From positions 52,860 through 116,859 of the forward strand of contig NW_023998630.1 in the NCBI RefSeq assembly GCF_014805625.2: 64,000 bases of DNA, written 5' to 3'. The notes beneath the pieces are model-generated. The model saw only the letters and a program-made list of their open reading frames with translations. It made no database searches and was not told where the DNA came from. A program made the translations under genes and the position numbers. Source of the DNA: Glossina fuscipes. Its lineage: Eukaryota; Arthropoda; Insecta; Diptera; Glossinidae. Below are positions 33,728 to 47,700 of the stretch, one piece after another. Within the stretch, counting starts at the first letter, position 1. Each line of letters opens with the position of its first letter.

Positions 33728-34071
33728 CAAAAAGTCCGCAGAGGCCTACAAAAAAACGAATTTACGCGTTAAAACTTTATGAGAGTATATTCTATCTACG
33801 TATATAACAATTTATTTCGGTCTGTGCTTTTTTGCACTTTTTAAAATTGCCTCGATTCTTACATTACATCAACAGATATCTCCACCGTTCATAGTGATAT
33901 TTATGTGAGGACAATTGATTATTTGTTAAATGTTTGGGAGAAATTTTGTGCACTAATATGGCCCAAGGACGAACGCTATTAAAAGTGGTTCAGATCGGAC
34001 TTTTTCATCTATTCCCCATATTAAGCTTTATTTGAATAATTGTATTTATTTTATTATCTACATATTTGTAG

Positions 34072-34140
34072 AGGATTCATATCAACACCAAGCAGTTATT
34101 GACGCCGAAGCTGCCCTATTGGATATACCCGATACGGCTG
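34072..34140 (+). pseudogene. Ric/Rit-type Ras-family GTPase exon fragment
   Basis: The 69-bp segment encodes EDSYQHQAVIDAEAALLDI then PDTAG. In Ras-family GTPases this is the switch I to G3 region, consensus 'T-I-E-D-S-Y ... LDILDTAG(Q)', and the wording is closest to fly Ric (Rit subfamily). It is flanked by a good acceptor (a pyrimidine-rich tract ending TTTGTAG) and a GT donor at 34141, with intron-like AT-rich DNA on both sides. A Leu to Pro change in LDILDTAG (CCC at the Leu position) is unlikely to be tolerated in a working enzyme. No other Ric exon was found nearby. This is therefore a lone duplicated exon, copied at DNA level with its splice sites. Confidence 0.68.
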
Positions 34141-34509
34141 GTTGTTGTTAACTTTTTAATTTATTTGTTGTTTCCTTTGTTTTTTCAAATATTGTTTAGT
34201 TATTAAATTGTTTTTGCGATTTTCATATCAAACGCCCATTAAACACAGTAAGTTCATGTACAGTACAATAATTTATTATTATTATTAATTTTTGTTATTT
34301 AGTTAAGGAAGCAAGAATATGAGAAATGCATATATATACAAACTGTGTGAATATATAATTTATTTTTAAAGAACACGCGCATAAGCCCAGCTATTATAAT
34401 TAATAATTATTACATTCATAGGAAACCTACGTCCGTTGTACTTAAAAATTGTAAAACATTTTCTAATAACACTAATAAACTATTATCATAATAATATCAG
34501 ACAGTTCAG

Positions 34510-34681
34510 TTTATGCTTCCACCAAGGCCACTCTAAAAATTGAATTCGGTACGGCTTACATTGTCGAAGAAATTCACGCCACCACTAAAGACGAAACAAC
34601 ATGGGAAGGTTACCAGCGCCATAAGAATGCATCTGCCGCTCCTGCTCATTTAACTAGTCGTGAAGAAGAGTTGTCATAAAG
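34510..34681 (+). pseudogene. Twinfilin exon fragment
   Basis: The 172-bp segment reads YASTKATLKIEFGTAYIVEE, IHATTKDETTWEGYQRHKN, then ASAAPAHLTSREEEL. It matches the end of the first ADF-homology domain and linker of twinfilin (consensus 'MLYAATRATLKKEFG...APLT..EEEL'), an actin-monomer-binding protein. An acceptor (ACAGTTCAG) precedes it and AAAG|GTACAC forms a donor after it. An in-frame TAA at 34677, just before the donor, breaks it; a small deletion of the normal end of the exon would explain this. Being a single exon with splice sites, it is a genomic fragment and not a processed copy. Confidence 0.72.
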
Positions 34682-34699
34682 GTACACTTCTTTTGCAGG

Positions 34700-35280
34700 G
34701 AATACTGCGTATGATGTTTCATCACAATTTGCATGATTATATCACAAGCTGTTTACAAAACAGTTTTGATTTCGTTCGCCCGGGTTGGGTGTGATTTCTA
34801 GTTTTGTAAAGGAATGGCAACCATTTTTAGTCTTAAACATAATACATCAACATATGAAGACCATTCGGGACCGTTAGGTGCATGATTTTGCAAAACCACA
34901 AGCACAATTTAGGTTTTCTTTTTTTTTTCTTTAGTTCCTTTTTTGTGAATAATTTTAATCAATTTAAGCGCATATTAAATTTTTCGTTTATTTCTTTAAC
35001 ACACCCTTGTTCAGTTCTCTTTCACGTCTGAGCTCCAACGATCAGCACCAAAAAACTACCACCGAATTTCTTCGCATCATTTTTCTCTCTTTCTTCTCTT
35101 TTACCTACCTAACGATTAGCCGCTATTTTCCAAAAAAATAGAAAAATCATGCAATGTCGCATAACGGCATGCTGTTTTTATAACATTCGTGATAAAAGCA
35201 GACCTGAACTTTGTTCGCGGACGTTACAAAACTTTTCATTGAGATAAGGATTTGATTTTCTGAAGCCAGTAAATAACTCC
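34700..35280. other. AT-rich stretch, no gene seen
   Basis: No supported feature. Confidence 0.45.
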
Positions 35281-35285
35281 TGACA

Positions 35286-36005
35286 TTGTGCGGAAAATAT
35301 GAAAAAATTAAAACGATGTTCAATAAGTGTCGCTGCATAGAGCACTCATCTTCTTCTCCGATATGTAAAAGATCAACCTATGGCGTAGCTTGCGGTCATT
35401 TCCTCCCGCTTCGCATATATCTGCCCATGTTGGCTTACCCACTCTCTTACCAGTATCGGCGGACCTGTCATCGCCAAAGTCGGTCAATGCTTCTATTATT
35501 GCCTTCAAATAACATCAATATCGTTCCCATTGAAAGCTTAGCCGATAAGAGTATTAATTCCACCCGCCACCTTCGTATTAGGTACGCTGATGTGGCAAGT
35601 ACGTCCTATTCTGATAGTTACCTGCGACCCAAGCCTCAGAAAAATATAATGTAAACAAATATTCGTCTCCCCCTAACTCATATGGTGCAACTGCAGAGGC
35701 CCAAGTTGCATAAACAAGAAGACCTTCTATTCTTTCCCCATCTCAAAATTCTCAACCCTTGCTTCAAATACTAATGTTTCTAAAACGAATGCTGTGTGCT
35801 TGACAGCAGTTCAGCCTCGGAAAGCAATATTTGTGTCAAGACTAACACCGTACACCTCAAGTGATAACATAAAAAGTAATCTTGATGTAAAAGCCTTAAC
35901 TGTTAATTTTAATCGTGTTAGCAGTCTTAAATTGTCTCCATCTCATACCACAGCCTTTCAATATGTCGTGTTCTCAACTAATTTGAACACTTTTCTACCT
36001 TTATA
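35286..36005 (+). pseudogene. Non-LTR retrotransposon ORF1-like remnant
   Basis: The clearest part is at about 35815-36000: RKAIFVSRLTPYTSSDNIKS followed by VNFNRVSSLKLSPSHTTAFQ and YVVFSTNLNTFLPL. This 'AIFVSRL.P.TS.D.I' pattern is typical of ORF1 proteins of CR1/Jockey-like non-LTR elements. The upstream ORF (35286-35654) has a short Cys cluster and a Ser/Asn-rich linker that would fit the N-terminal part, ending at RYADVASTSYSDSYLRPKP. Frames change between the two parts. No reverse transcriptase follows. It is an old, truncated copy. Confidence 0.42.
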
Positions 36006-36009
36006 ATTA

Positions 36010-38495
36010 ACTAGTTTTTAAACGCGTATAAAACTATAGAGCAATAAGATAAAAATTAAATTACAAATTTCCTTACAGAAAGTAAAACAGTTCGACCAGA
36101 GCGCGTGCGCAGAGTTGTCGGACTTTAAATTAAGTTCAGTAGTAGTATCTATTAAAATTTATTTCATTAGGCGCCATAGAATATTAGTTAACTACAGCGG
36201 TGAAAAGTAAGCAAATCTAGAGCTATGCTTTAAGATTTAGCAGAAGTGAGCGCCCAACTAAATGGGTTTTTCCGGCGAAAGTAGTTTTGAACGAATATCC
36301 ATCACCGCTGATTTCTCCCAACTTTTGCATTCTGTTGGATTTTCTTCCGTGAGTTTCACTAACAGGAGAAAAATTCTCCTACGAACATGATCTTAATGGT
36401 GGGGTACATTTTTTTCTTCCAAGTTTATTTGTTGTCACAGAGTATACCTCTAAACTCGTGGTTACTATCAAATCTACTTAGTATTATTCCTTTCTACAAT
36501 TTTCTCATTCAATGGATTTAGCAAATGGTCGCGGCAGTTTTGCCAAAGATTTCGCAGTTTCTTCACATATTGTACATTTAGTGTCGAATAATTATTTCTG
36601 TTTGCAGATTTGTAAATGAAGATGACTGCTCAACTGTGACGATTGCGTTTCTTTCCAATCTTCGTGATCATCAGATTTCGAAAAACTCTGCGTTTCCTTC
36701 GGTGTTATGCTTTGGCAATGTCCACTTCTCTTAAATAATTTGTAAACAAACTTATTAACAACAAAACCAGAAGGCCCGTGCTATGCGTGATAGTTCACAA
36801 TGCTACAGCAATAAAAACAACAAGGTTGCTTTCAGGGTAACAAAATCAGAGAGGAATAATAAAAAAAAAGGACAGCGCAGCTACGAAAACTTAATTACAA
36901 AAATTATCAATTGCGTAACATAGCGGTGTTTATGTACGGCCTAGCTCACGGCGGTGGAGCGGTTGCCCCTTCATGCCTTGCCCGCCATACCGCATGTTAA
37001 CAATAGAAAGAAACAAAGAAAAACGTAAAATATGCAATATGGCACAACCTAATAGATCTATAGCTTTTCATCTTACTACTCGTCAATAGTATGTCAGTCG
37101 GTGTATTGTCTTGTCTGACGTTCGTTGATCCAGTCTTAGTCCGTTCGTCCAGTATGCAGCCTCCCTACTCGTCCCTCACGTATACTCCCTTCCCACGCCC
37201 CGACTCCTCAGGGGAGCCTTTTATTTACAGAAGCATGATTTTGCTGTAATACACATATTATAAGCTACAACAATGCCTCTTAATCCTCTTGTGACCTGTA
37301 ACGCCCTTGTGTCTGCGACCGCATGATGGCTCTCGCTCCTCTCCTTTCAATGATGGCTGCATTCACCTGGCTTTGGCAACGTCGGAGCATACAATCACCT
37401 TGTTCACCGTTCCTTCATTTAAACCACTCATTTAGCTTTATCGGCAGGTTAATAAAATTTATTTCAATTTTTATTTCTTATTATGCCGATCGCTCTGTTT
37501 TTTCTCTTTCTCTCTTTTTTTTTGTTTCACAATACAAATGAATTACATTTAATAAACGTTAATTTACATTCTATGTAGGTTCGACTGTACTCGTTTTCAC
37601 AATCAAACAAAACGAGTCATTTTTTTTTCACTTATGCGGTTCGGGGCTTTTCTCCTTTTTCTTTCTCTCTACTATTTCATATATCTTAAAAAAACAATTC
37701 ACAGTTTCTGTGACGATCCCATAACCTTCAAATGAACTTCCTTCGATTTTGTTCCGTTTAAGCTTTTTCTGTTACCGTTTAAGTGAGCAAACCATTCCAT
37801 TGCGATAGCATGCCATATACAAAGTAAATATCTTTTCTACTCTAACAAACGTGGTAGAGCACATTTTCTAATTGCACACTTATGCAGAACAATCTCTCAT
37901 TGAATATTAAGAGCGTAAGCATGCATTGATCATTTCTTTCAAAATTATGGTTTACTTAATAATATTTCATGTTTATATACAATTCTTATTGCAAGGTTAT
38001 CCTTACATACAACTACGAAAATATTATGAACCTAAATTAATTGGGTTATAATAGCAGATCGCAATTCCATTGATACATTTATGGCAAGTGTCGCATCGCA
38101 TTGCATTTGGCTTATAAATGCAAGCAAAGTATTTATGTAATATAAGCACTTTATAGTTAGTTGTGTTAATCATCGTAATGATGATTGATTTGTGTATCTA
38201 TTTATAATGCTGGATTAGCTCATGCATGCACAACATACAATTTAAAAAAAAGATTATCTTAAAAAAATTGTTCTCTATATTTATTTTTGTAATAATATTA
38301 CAAAATTAAAGTTTTGCTAGCCAAAGCAGGCACACAGAAACATCACAAGTTTTATTTGTGTAGTGGTTATTATGACTTAACAATCTTCTTTTGCGATGAA
38401 AATAAGATTGGAAATTTTTATTGTGGATATTAACAGGTATGTAAATCCGTAACCGTAATTTGGTCACAGGTGGCCCTTTCTATCAATAAAGATAT
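36010..38495. other. No gene seen; C-rich patch near 36.94-37.40 kb
   Basis: The stretch 36940-37400 is richer in GC than its surroundings (GGCGGTGGAGCGG, CACGCCCCGACTCCTC), but I find no coding frame or RNA gene in it. It may be a diverged repeat. Confidence 0.4.
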
Positions 38496-38503
38496 TGTCA
38501 AAC

Positions 38504-38618
38504 GATACTCTGTGTTTGGAGGACCAGGGTATTGTTTGTCAAAAGCTAATGAAGCCGTTAACATTACATGGTAATAACAATAACAAATCGATTTCGAAAG
38601 AAATTAACACAGAGTATC
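38504..38618. repeat. 13-bp perfect inverted repeat pair
   Basis: GATACTCTGTGTT at 38504-38516 and its exact complement AACACAGAGTATC at 38606-38618, 89 bp apart. It could mark a small inverted-repeat element or internal terminal repeats next to the mariner-like text that follows. Confidence 0.6.
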
Positions 38619-38654
38619 TTTTAACATGCCATTGCTTACTGCAAAAGCGGATCG

Positions 38655-38790
38655 CGATAGGTTGGCAGCATTAAACTGGGAAGTGCCAATTCATACGGCA
38701 TAGTCACCAGGCTTAAATTCGTCCATTAATAAAATAACGCGTTGATTAGTACGAAGATGTGAAAGAAACCTTTCGACGAATGGTTAGTCC
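38655..38790 (+). pseudogene. Possible mariner transposase remnant
   Basis: One frame reads RDRLAALNWEVPIHTA, a stop, then SPGLNSS, resembling mariner 'LGWEVLPHPPYSPDLAPSD'. The match is short and interrupted; only the NWEV..H and SP.L anchors agree. Confidence 0.38.
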
Positions 38791-38799
38791 GAATAAAAT

Positions 38800-41700
38800 A
38801 TTTCTTATCACTTTCATGCATGTATATTTGCTATGTTAAATTCGGATTTATATTGTTATGTATTGCTTCGGAAATCTTAAGACAGCTCGTGATTGAGCTA
38901 CACAGCGCAGTTCGAGATTAGCCGTAGAGGACAAAGATCCAAAATAAGTAATTCCAGGTCGCGTTTGTCTAAATAATATTGCTTTACCTTTGAAACAAAT
39001 TCTATAGGACAGATTGTACCAAAATCGAATCAATTCTGTTGTATTGAACACATTACAGTATTTTGCGAAATTTAAATTCGAAGTTACATTTTGCCGCGCG
39101 TTTTGTGACTCGATTAAGCCTTGAGAGATCGAATTACGCTTCTAATATGATTGTTTTCGAACTTCAAACGAAATTGTATAGAAAGTAAAGTTTATAGACG
39201 AACTCGAGCCTGATATCAAATTCCACCGTATTGTTGTAGCGGCGTATTGATCCTATAAATTCCTACAATAAAATTTGATAATGATATTGATTGACTTCCG
39301 TAAAGTAGTTAACTTTCACTTTAACTAAGATGCGTTACTTATTATGATTTGAGTTGTTTAGTCTGTTTCGTGCACAGAACTACATTCTACAAAATTTTTA
39401 GCTTTACCCCAGTGTTTGAAGAACTGCAACAATGTTTGCAATTTTACTTTGCGTTAACTCTAAAGGTTTCATTGCTTCTTTGAACTGAAACTTTCTAAAA
39501 TTAATTGGTTTTGGTTTGCTCTGATGTTCTTATGCCTTTTATGAGGCTGCCTGCTACTTTTACGCGTTTCTTTTTCCCTTTTGCGGGAAATGACACGAAA
39601 TTGAATTGCTCCCAAATGACTAACTAAATAAATTAACGCTTAATTAATGTGTTTTAAGGCTATATATTCGCAAGCACAGGAACATGCACAAACATGCACA
39701 GATGCACGCATCTAGCTAAAACCACAATGTTAATGCTGTCTGAACAATGTGAAAAAGCTGCTTGTTATTGAGGTGAAACAACAACACATAAAAGAAAAGA
39801 ATGAATAAAGAAAATTAGGAACATTTTACGTAAAAACGTATAAAAGGAAAATTTATGTAATTTTCAGCCACGACCAAGTTCAAGTAGTTCGTTCGGTTGT
39901 TCTTGGTATTGTACTACAAATGCTAATGCAAAAATAAGTACATAGTGACCGACAAAATGATCTAAAGTTTCTTTTTGTGCATTTTTAGTTGAGCATTCTC
40001 AACACAACATCGGAACAAAAGCCAAAGTCAGCAAAAGTTTCTGATAAAGCGAAAGTGTTTTTGAAAACTCTACTCACTAACATTAGGTATTACTGTTAGT
40101 TTCTTAGAACAAAAGAAACTTGATGCGAAACGGTTTTCAGCATGTTTTCTACCTTTAGTGTATAATATGTTTAGTGTACATAGTTTTTTATTATTATTTT
40201 TCTTCCCTCTTGAGAAACTTTCTAAATTAACCATTTTATTATGTAAAATTAAAAGAGTTGAAAAGTTAATTACAGCAATTTTTGTTTTTAGTTTTATCTT
40301 AAGGAAATTTTAGTAAAATTTATTGTTAATATATTATAATAACAATCGAAAGAAATGCGTAAAGTTATTATAAAAGATTTTTGTATTTTTAAAATATACA
40401 AAATCATCATCATTTATTCATGTTCTTACTGCCTTTAAGACGTCTTTGAGTCTAGAAAATTTTATGAAAAAGCTATCAAACGATTTTAATAGTAACTACG
40501 CACATAAGCATAAAAAACTTCTAGATATATTTATATTTGGAAATAAAAAAATGTTTACTCCTCGTAAGTATAAACCTCTAGACATATCAAATCGTATAAA
40601 CATAGAAAGAGGAAGTCATCAAAACAGTATATTAATTTTGCCGTTCGATTGATTCATACGGAGAAAAATCACTAAATTTTGGATCTTAATGATTATTAAT
40701 ATACAATATAAGGCATTCTTTATCTTTCGGATTAAACGCAATCGAACATAACACTGAAGTAGTTTTGAAAGAAATTGAAAACTTAAAATAATTTTTATTA
40801 AATTAATACATTTTTCAGTTCAATTTGTATTAAGAATCATTTTTAAACTTACATATTCAGTGCGGGCATACGGAACGGTAACATGGATAATATAACATGT
40901 ACTCCGTATATACTCAACTGTGTCGTTGTGATTCCTTGCAGTACAATTTTTATTTAATCTATCAAAAAACAAAAAATAAATAAATGAGAGATAAACGTTA
41001 CTCTTTTCCCACGGAATATCTATGTTTCATTAATATATAGATAAATGTGCAAGGGTATCTGCTAAAGAAGGTGAGGTGAAAAAGGTATGTTCGTCCCTAA
41101 ATTGAAGCGGATATCGCGTTATGACAGATTATATAGAAGTCAATGATTTTCGATACACATCTTTAATGGAGAACATGTGACGTTGTAAGGACAAGGTTTA
41201 TTAAGCTTAACTCTTTGCACTCGACGACTCCATATAAAATTGGTCTTCAAACTCGAGGGCTCCGCTGTGGAGACATTGTAAATAATTTGCAGTTCTTAAC
41301 ATAAAAACGAATGAAAAAAAACTTCGAGTGCGTAATAGTTTTCATGATAGTTGAAATCCATCTTGGATTATTTTCCATAATTCAAAAACACCCTGTTCTT
41401 TAATAGAATTAATATGCCGTTTCACTTAAATAGATTATAAATAAATTTACTAGGTCCTAAACAAAGTTTTCCAGAATTGAAATGTTTTTGGGAATTTTTC
41501 GCTACATAGAAATGCGTTTAGATTTTATCGTGCTTGTGCAGCGTATGAAGTTTAATTTTCCAGGAAGATTCATTATCTCACGACTGTTCAAATCGAAATT
41601 TGATACACCGACATGTGCCTCCCCCGGCGAAGGCTACTGAAGCTTCCGCTTCCTTTTACTTGTTTTATATTACTAATCCTTAAAAACTTCCCAAGAATAT

Positions 41701-44700
41701 GCTAGAAAACTGTGCGTTGCTATCTACAAAGTAATTTTCTTTAAAATCTTTGGAAGTTAGGTATTCTATATTATGAAAATAAGTTAGTTCTTCTAATGCT
41801 TTTTTACTCAATAAGTGGAACAATCGCATATGTCTTATATTGACCATCTAAGAAGAAATGGTTTCCAATAACATTTTTTATGTCCTGATGAAAATTTAAA
41901 GAGTACTGCGGAGGAAAAGTTTGCCCCACTTTGTAAACTACAAAAACGTTTATAAATTCTCGGCTTTGTATTTTATTTTTCTTATTATAATCCTTCGCTA
42001 TTGCTTTGACTAACTATAATCAAACCGACCTGAGATGTGCACCTGCGGATACCGGCTTGGTAGTTGTGCGACAAAGGGTTTTCAAATTTTCATTTTAAAA
42101 CGATTTTGTAGCAAAATATTGTGAAATATTTAGGGGTCTAAATAAAACCACACATATCTTTCATTTTACTCAAGAATGGGTGAGAAACTGGTCACAGTGA
42201 TAATAATTGAGAAAAAAATTTGTAAGAAAGAAATAGATTGGCGTCTTATTTTTACTAGGTTTTATTATAGTCAACGGAATGTAATCAACTGTATAGATGT
42301 TCAATTGCTTGCATATTTTATGGTAACCTATATGTTCAAAATGATGAATATATTTTTAGTCTAATAACAGAAAAAACAGTGGATTAGAATAATCGCTATA
42401 AAAAATTGTAGAAGAAAATAATTGGAAAGCCTTACTTGTGTTTATGGCCCAACTTAGAACATCCCGATGGCAGCAAGTACAACAAAAAATATATGGTTCT
42501 GTCAACTTTTTCATGGGATTCTCTTAAATCACTTCCAGATAGAACTGTCCAACTAGCAATGTCTGTTACATTCCTCATGTCTTTTTAGCGTAAGAAATAA
42601 ACATAATTTAAAAAAGTATGTGGTACTAAGGATCTAAACTTCGTATGTTAACGTGAGCATAAGTTTTTTATTTTTGATTTTCTTGCTAAAGATTCGTTGT
42701 TAAATAAGTTAACTTATATTTTCTTCAAGCTTCTTGTTATATGAAAATATTTCATAAAATAATTCAAAAGACCACCGGTAAGAGCATACCAACTTAACTG
42801 AAAAGTATAAAAAGTATTCATAAAAACTTAACTAATAATAATAGAAAGACAAAAAGAAAAAATTCGAATCAACTTTTTGAAAAAAAAAAAAACGAGAAAA
42901 GAAAAAGGAAAAACATTTTTCAGTTTCCATTACCTGAAATTATTAAAAATACAACACACAAAAATATTTTTTATTTATTGCTTTATACTAGAGAAGAGTA
43001 GAAACTTAAAATGTAGAAACTTTCATCTTTAGGTCTTTAATTGAAAATATTCAAGGTGCTACAAATCACTGAAACTTGTGTAGAATGTTCACCAACATGC
43101 TGTGCTCTCCAACTTTTTCTTTATGTTTATGCGTATTTGCTGAAACCATACGGTCACATCGAGTTTATGGTGAAAACATGTGGCTTTTGTTATTGTTTTT
43201 GTAGATGTTTGTGTAGATGGTATGTTTTGAACTATAAAAAGCCACAAAAACTTTAACCACAGAATTAGTTAATGTTTGGCTGCCGCAATCAGTTAGAGAA
43301 AATACCATAAAAAGACGTTTCTTTATGTAAGGCAAACTTTTTATAAAACATGACAATTATTTAAAAGGCAATTATGAAATAAATTAATTATGTACGAAAA
43401 ATAAGATGGTTTTCCGAACATGTCTATTTCACCCCATTTTCGCTTTTCGATTTGCAAGCTTTCGATTTTAAAATCATAGAAGAGTAAATCAATTTTGTCA
43501 ATTTTTATACGTGCTTGCTCCTGCTTACTCAGACTTGTTTTCGAATAGGCTTGTATAGTTTGATTCCTGATGAATCAACGTCACCTTGGCTCAACCGAGT
43601 CTGTTTAAAAGCAATTGCGTTATCACGGTAGGAATTCTGTGAGCTCTTTGTCACCTTATGAGCATATTCTTACTGACTTAATGCCTTATCCTATCTAGAA
43701 AGGCGTAGGTTTGTTTTGGATATCATCTTTGAGCGTGAGATGTTGAAAGGTCTGTTAACTAACATTAACTAACTATTGTCGTCGTGCAACGTTTCAACTC
43801 GTGCTAATTAAACTTAAACGAAATTATGATTGATTTAGCAGCTTTCGATTTGTTTCCACCAATTTTAATGATTTTCATCATCCAATTTCGGTATTGGAAT
43901 CAAACAGTATCTATCCGAGAGCGTCACGTGAATCTATATAAAAGTTAAATTTGTTAAAAATAGTTCCCGCAAGAAAAGTTTCAATTTTTTTTGATTTTAT
44001 ATAGATTCAGATATGGGTGAATGTAGGTGACATATTCTAGTTTGGCCACACTAGAGTCTCAAATTTGGGTGTTTTTCCATATCCATTTTTCGCTAACATA
44101 CCAAATTTCAAAACATCATTAGAGGCAGAATTTGAACTTGTTTAGTTTGTTTGGAAGGTATTTTCATATGGATTCATGAAATATCCACAAAAATATTTTC
44201 CTTTTTTTTTTAACATAGACACGATCGTTGAACTTTTCTTCCAATAAGTTGATTGTGTCACGAAATGTATGACATATTGTACCATTTTGTTGACACCACA
44301 TATTGTCCAAGCTGAAATCATTTACTTCGTGCAACTAAAAATCAGTAATCCTGTTTCTGTAACGTCCTGCTTTGAAGCTATTTGGAATGCCGTTTTTAGC
44401 CAACAAATAAAAGCGGAAATCTAATTTTGTGTAGGCAAAAGCGCTTTATTTTGTGTACCCCATACCAGCAATAGTCCTTATTAAGGAAATAATTCAACCT
44501 TCATCGCATGTGAACGAGTTCATTGTTTTCATGATAAGTTTGAACAATTTCTGTACTCTGTGCAATTATACATGTATTATATTTGAATGAGCTTTTCAAT
44601 CCTTTCACAGTCCTTCGCGAAAATCCAAATGATATCTATTACTTAATCTTAAAATCGAATGCTTTAAACTTCATCAAACCAAACCTTTTTATTACGTGCG

Positions 44701-47700
44701 ATTTGCTTATCATTCGAAACTTAACTAAATTGGTTTACGCCACCGGTTGCCAACCTTTTGCATAACTTGGATTTATACCGTTTGTGAGTGTGCCTCTGTG
44801 CTAGACATGTACATGCTTTCTTTTCTCTCTCTCTCTTATTTATTTACACATGAATTTTATTCCTTTATGTTTTCGCCTTTTTTTTTTCTTTACTTCTCTT
44901 TATATACTTTGTGTTAGTTTTTAATAATAATTAACATAAAATTTACTTCTGAGCGTCAATTCAATTCGGCTGTTAATTTATTTTAGCTGAATTTCGTGTG
45001 TAAATAAATAAAATAAATAAAAATAGAAAAATATATTTAAAAAAAATGCTATCCAAATCTGAATCAAATGTTTCCGTTACTTGCGGAAGTACCAAGTGGA
45101 TGCTCCTACACTTTAAGGCGTAGACTACTTTGCAAATAATTAAAAAAAAAAAGGAAACAATAATTTCAAATTAATGAATTTGTAGCATTTGTGATGTAAA
45201 TTGTACCTTAAGAAAAAAAAACAAATAGAACAAAAGAAAAAATAATAAAGAATAGAAGAAAATACATATAAAAAGAATCTTTTATTAAATGCAGCTTTTT
45301 GTGTGCTTGTAGGTGTGAAAATATCAGCTACAATTTACAGTTTCATTACGCGGCGACCCAGCCTTCGTGCACCTATGGAAATTGTTAAAAAATTTTACCA
45401 AGTTTGCAGCTCAGTTGTGGACGCTCATAAGAATAAAGATGTCAAGCTTGACGCCTTAAAACATTCGACTTAAGTTCTCTGCGCCTGTTATAGTAGTCAG
45501 AAAAAAGGAGTACGAAAATCGTGGCTTACCAAAGTAGCTTTCTACAACCATTTCTTTGTCTATCCGCCGACTCCTCTACACCTGTTGCTGAAATGCATTT
45601 TCGGCTCTTAAACAAATTAAAAGATAGCTTCCACATCTGCTCATATTTCAGAGAAAGAGTTAAAATATCCAGAACATAAATTTACTCCAGGCTTTGCAAA
45701 ATTGTTGCAATTTCAAAAAAATCAATCCAAACTTACGCATAGTTCATCCCACAAATACTCTCGCCACAATCAAGAAAAATTATAGCATCTACAACAGGTA
45801 ATGATTTAACAAAGCAAACAGTTACTGTAGATATTATCCTCTGGCGTCTTTACAGTGGAAATGTAGACATCTTACTGGCTCCTTTTCAATGTAAAATTTT
45901 GTCTCAGATTTTTCTACTTTCATTCCACTAGTTTTTATCAGTTTAATAGAGTCAAAAATTTGATTTAATCTTAGTCTTTACTGTAATCCAAAAGTCTATA
46001 AGACCTTTCCCGTATTGTACTTATAAAAAAATCATTTAAACTTTAAAAAACAATTAAACTTTAATTTGCAACTTTCTAAAAATAGGCTCAAAAACTTTAT
46101 GTGTCGATTGTGAATTGGAATCTGAAAGTAAAAAATATAAAAATATTTTTCATTTTCATGTTAAAATTGAAAATGATTAAATCCAAAATATATATATAAT
46201 ACTTGCCCACGTCAGACTTTCCGATCGCCGCCAATATTTCACCTGTGACATATACAGATGAGACACGAAAAGCCGACAGCGTCTAGTAATCCCAGGAATG
46301 TTTCCTACAAACTACAAATTCATGTCTAAAAAATTTCACTTTGGCTGAGCACACAGACAGTTAAAATCCGCCTTCGCTGAAGTGATATTGTACTAGAAGC
46401 GAGCTTCATTTCTTATTTTCAAATGCAATTACGTTCGGCTATATTAACAAATGTCACAATTTTTCGTTTTAATTAGCTATTGATTATTACGTTTGCCACG
46501 TCCCGTTTACGACTTCATACTCTTAGTGTCATCAACGTGACGTGTCTTTAAGATCATCTATTTTTTTGTCCAATAGAATGTTAATGGTTCAGAGTAATCT
46601 ATGACCGTTAAAGAAAAGTACTTTATTCAGGCTTTTTGTATAAATTTTGGCGATGCTGAGTGTTCGGATAGCAGACAGTCGGGCATACAATCAACAGACA
46701 GACTTATCATAATTACTCCAGTACTTTATATAGGATGCAAGGAGGGATTTTATGAAGTCAATAGTGAGCAGTGTAAACGTAGCCTTCCCTGACGTGTATA
46801 AAGAAAAGTCACAACCAAACGTTATGTTTATGTATTTTAAAAATTCACGTGAAAAAAACTCAAAAATTAAAACGTTAAACTAAAACGGAAAACTTTGATA
46901 TTTGTTTGTATTTATTTGGAGTAACTAAGTTTTGTCTCAAGGCAATTATAAGTTTCCTTACTATTTCAGTTCGGCATACATTACGAAATGCTACGTATGT
47001 TACTACAAAGTTTGTTACCCTTTCAAAATAAAATTGGTGTGTATTCAATTACAAAAACAATTCAAAAATAAATTCTAAACATGTATATAGAAGGCTTATT
47101 GTTTAAGGACTTTATTATAAACGAAAAAGAAATGCACGTGCATAATGTGCAAAATATAGCTTATTTTAATATTCCATCACAACATTTACGCAACAGAACT
47201 AAACAAGAAATTACAGCACGGTAAGGCACATACATACATTCCTGTTTTCACAGAAATGGTATTCATAGCATAATACTTAAATATTTGCGGGGGTATGAGT
47301 AAGTGTGCGTAGTCTGTAGCAACTAATTCAAAATAATGACTGTAATTCAAAGGATTTCTGTGCTGTTGTTGTTGTTGATTCAACAACCGAAAAGACATTT
47401 GGGAAAGTTAAAAGTGTACTCTAGCTATAGTTGTGCATACGGGTAGAGCATCGCAGCCAAAATAATAGAATAGAAAAAAAAACGAACGGAAAATAGCGGG
47501 AGAATAAAGAAAAGCAGAAAATGAAAAAAGAAAAACGAGCAACTAAACGTACGTTGTTTGCCAAAGTAAAATATGTCAACATTATATAAGAATATATAAC
47601 ACTCAAATAAGTGTTTGTAAGTAGAAGCCAACACTGCAGGCATTTACTAAAGTTATGCTGCGTAACACAGTTACACAAAAAAAAAAAAAGTTGTAAAGTT

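Noticed and set aside
37570..37590. GGTTCGACT resembling a tRNA B box
   Set aside because: No matching A box or acceptor stem nearby.
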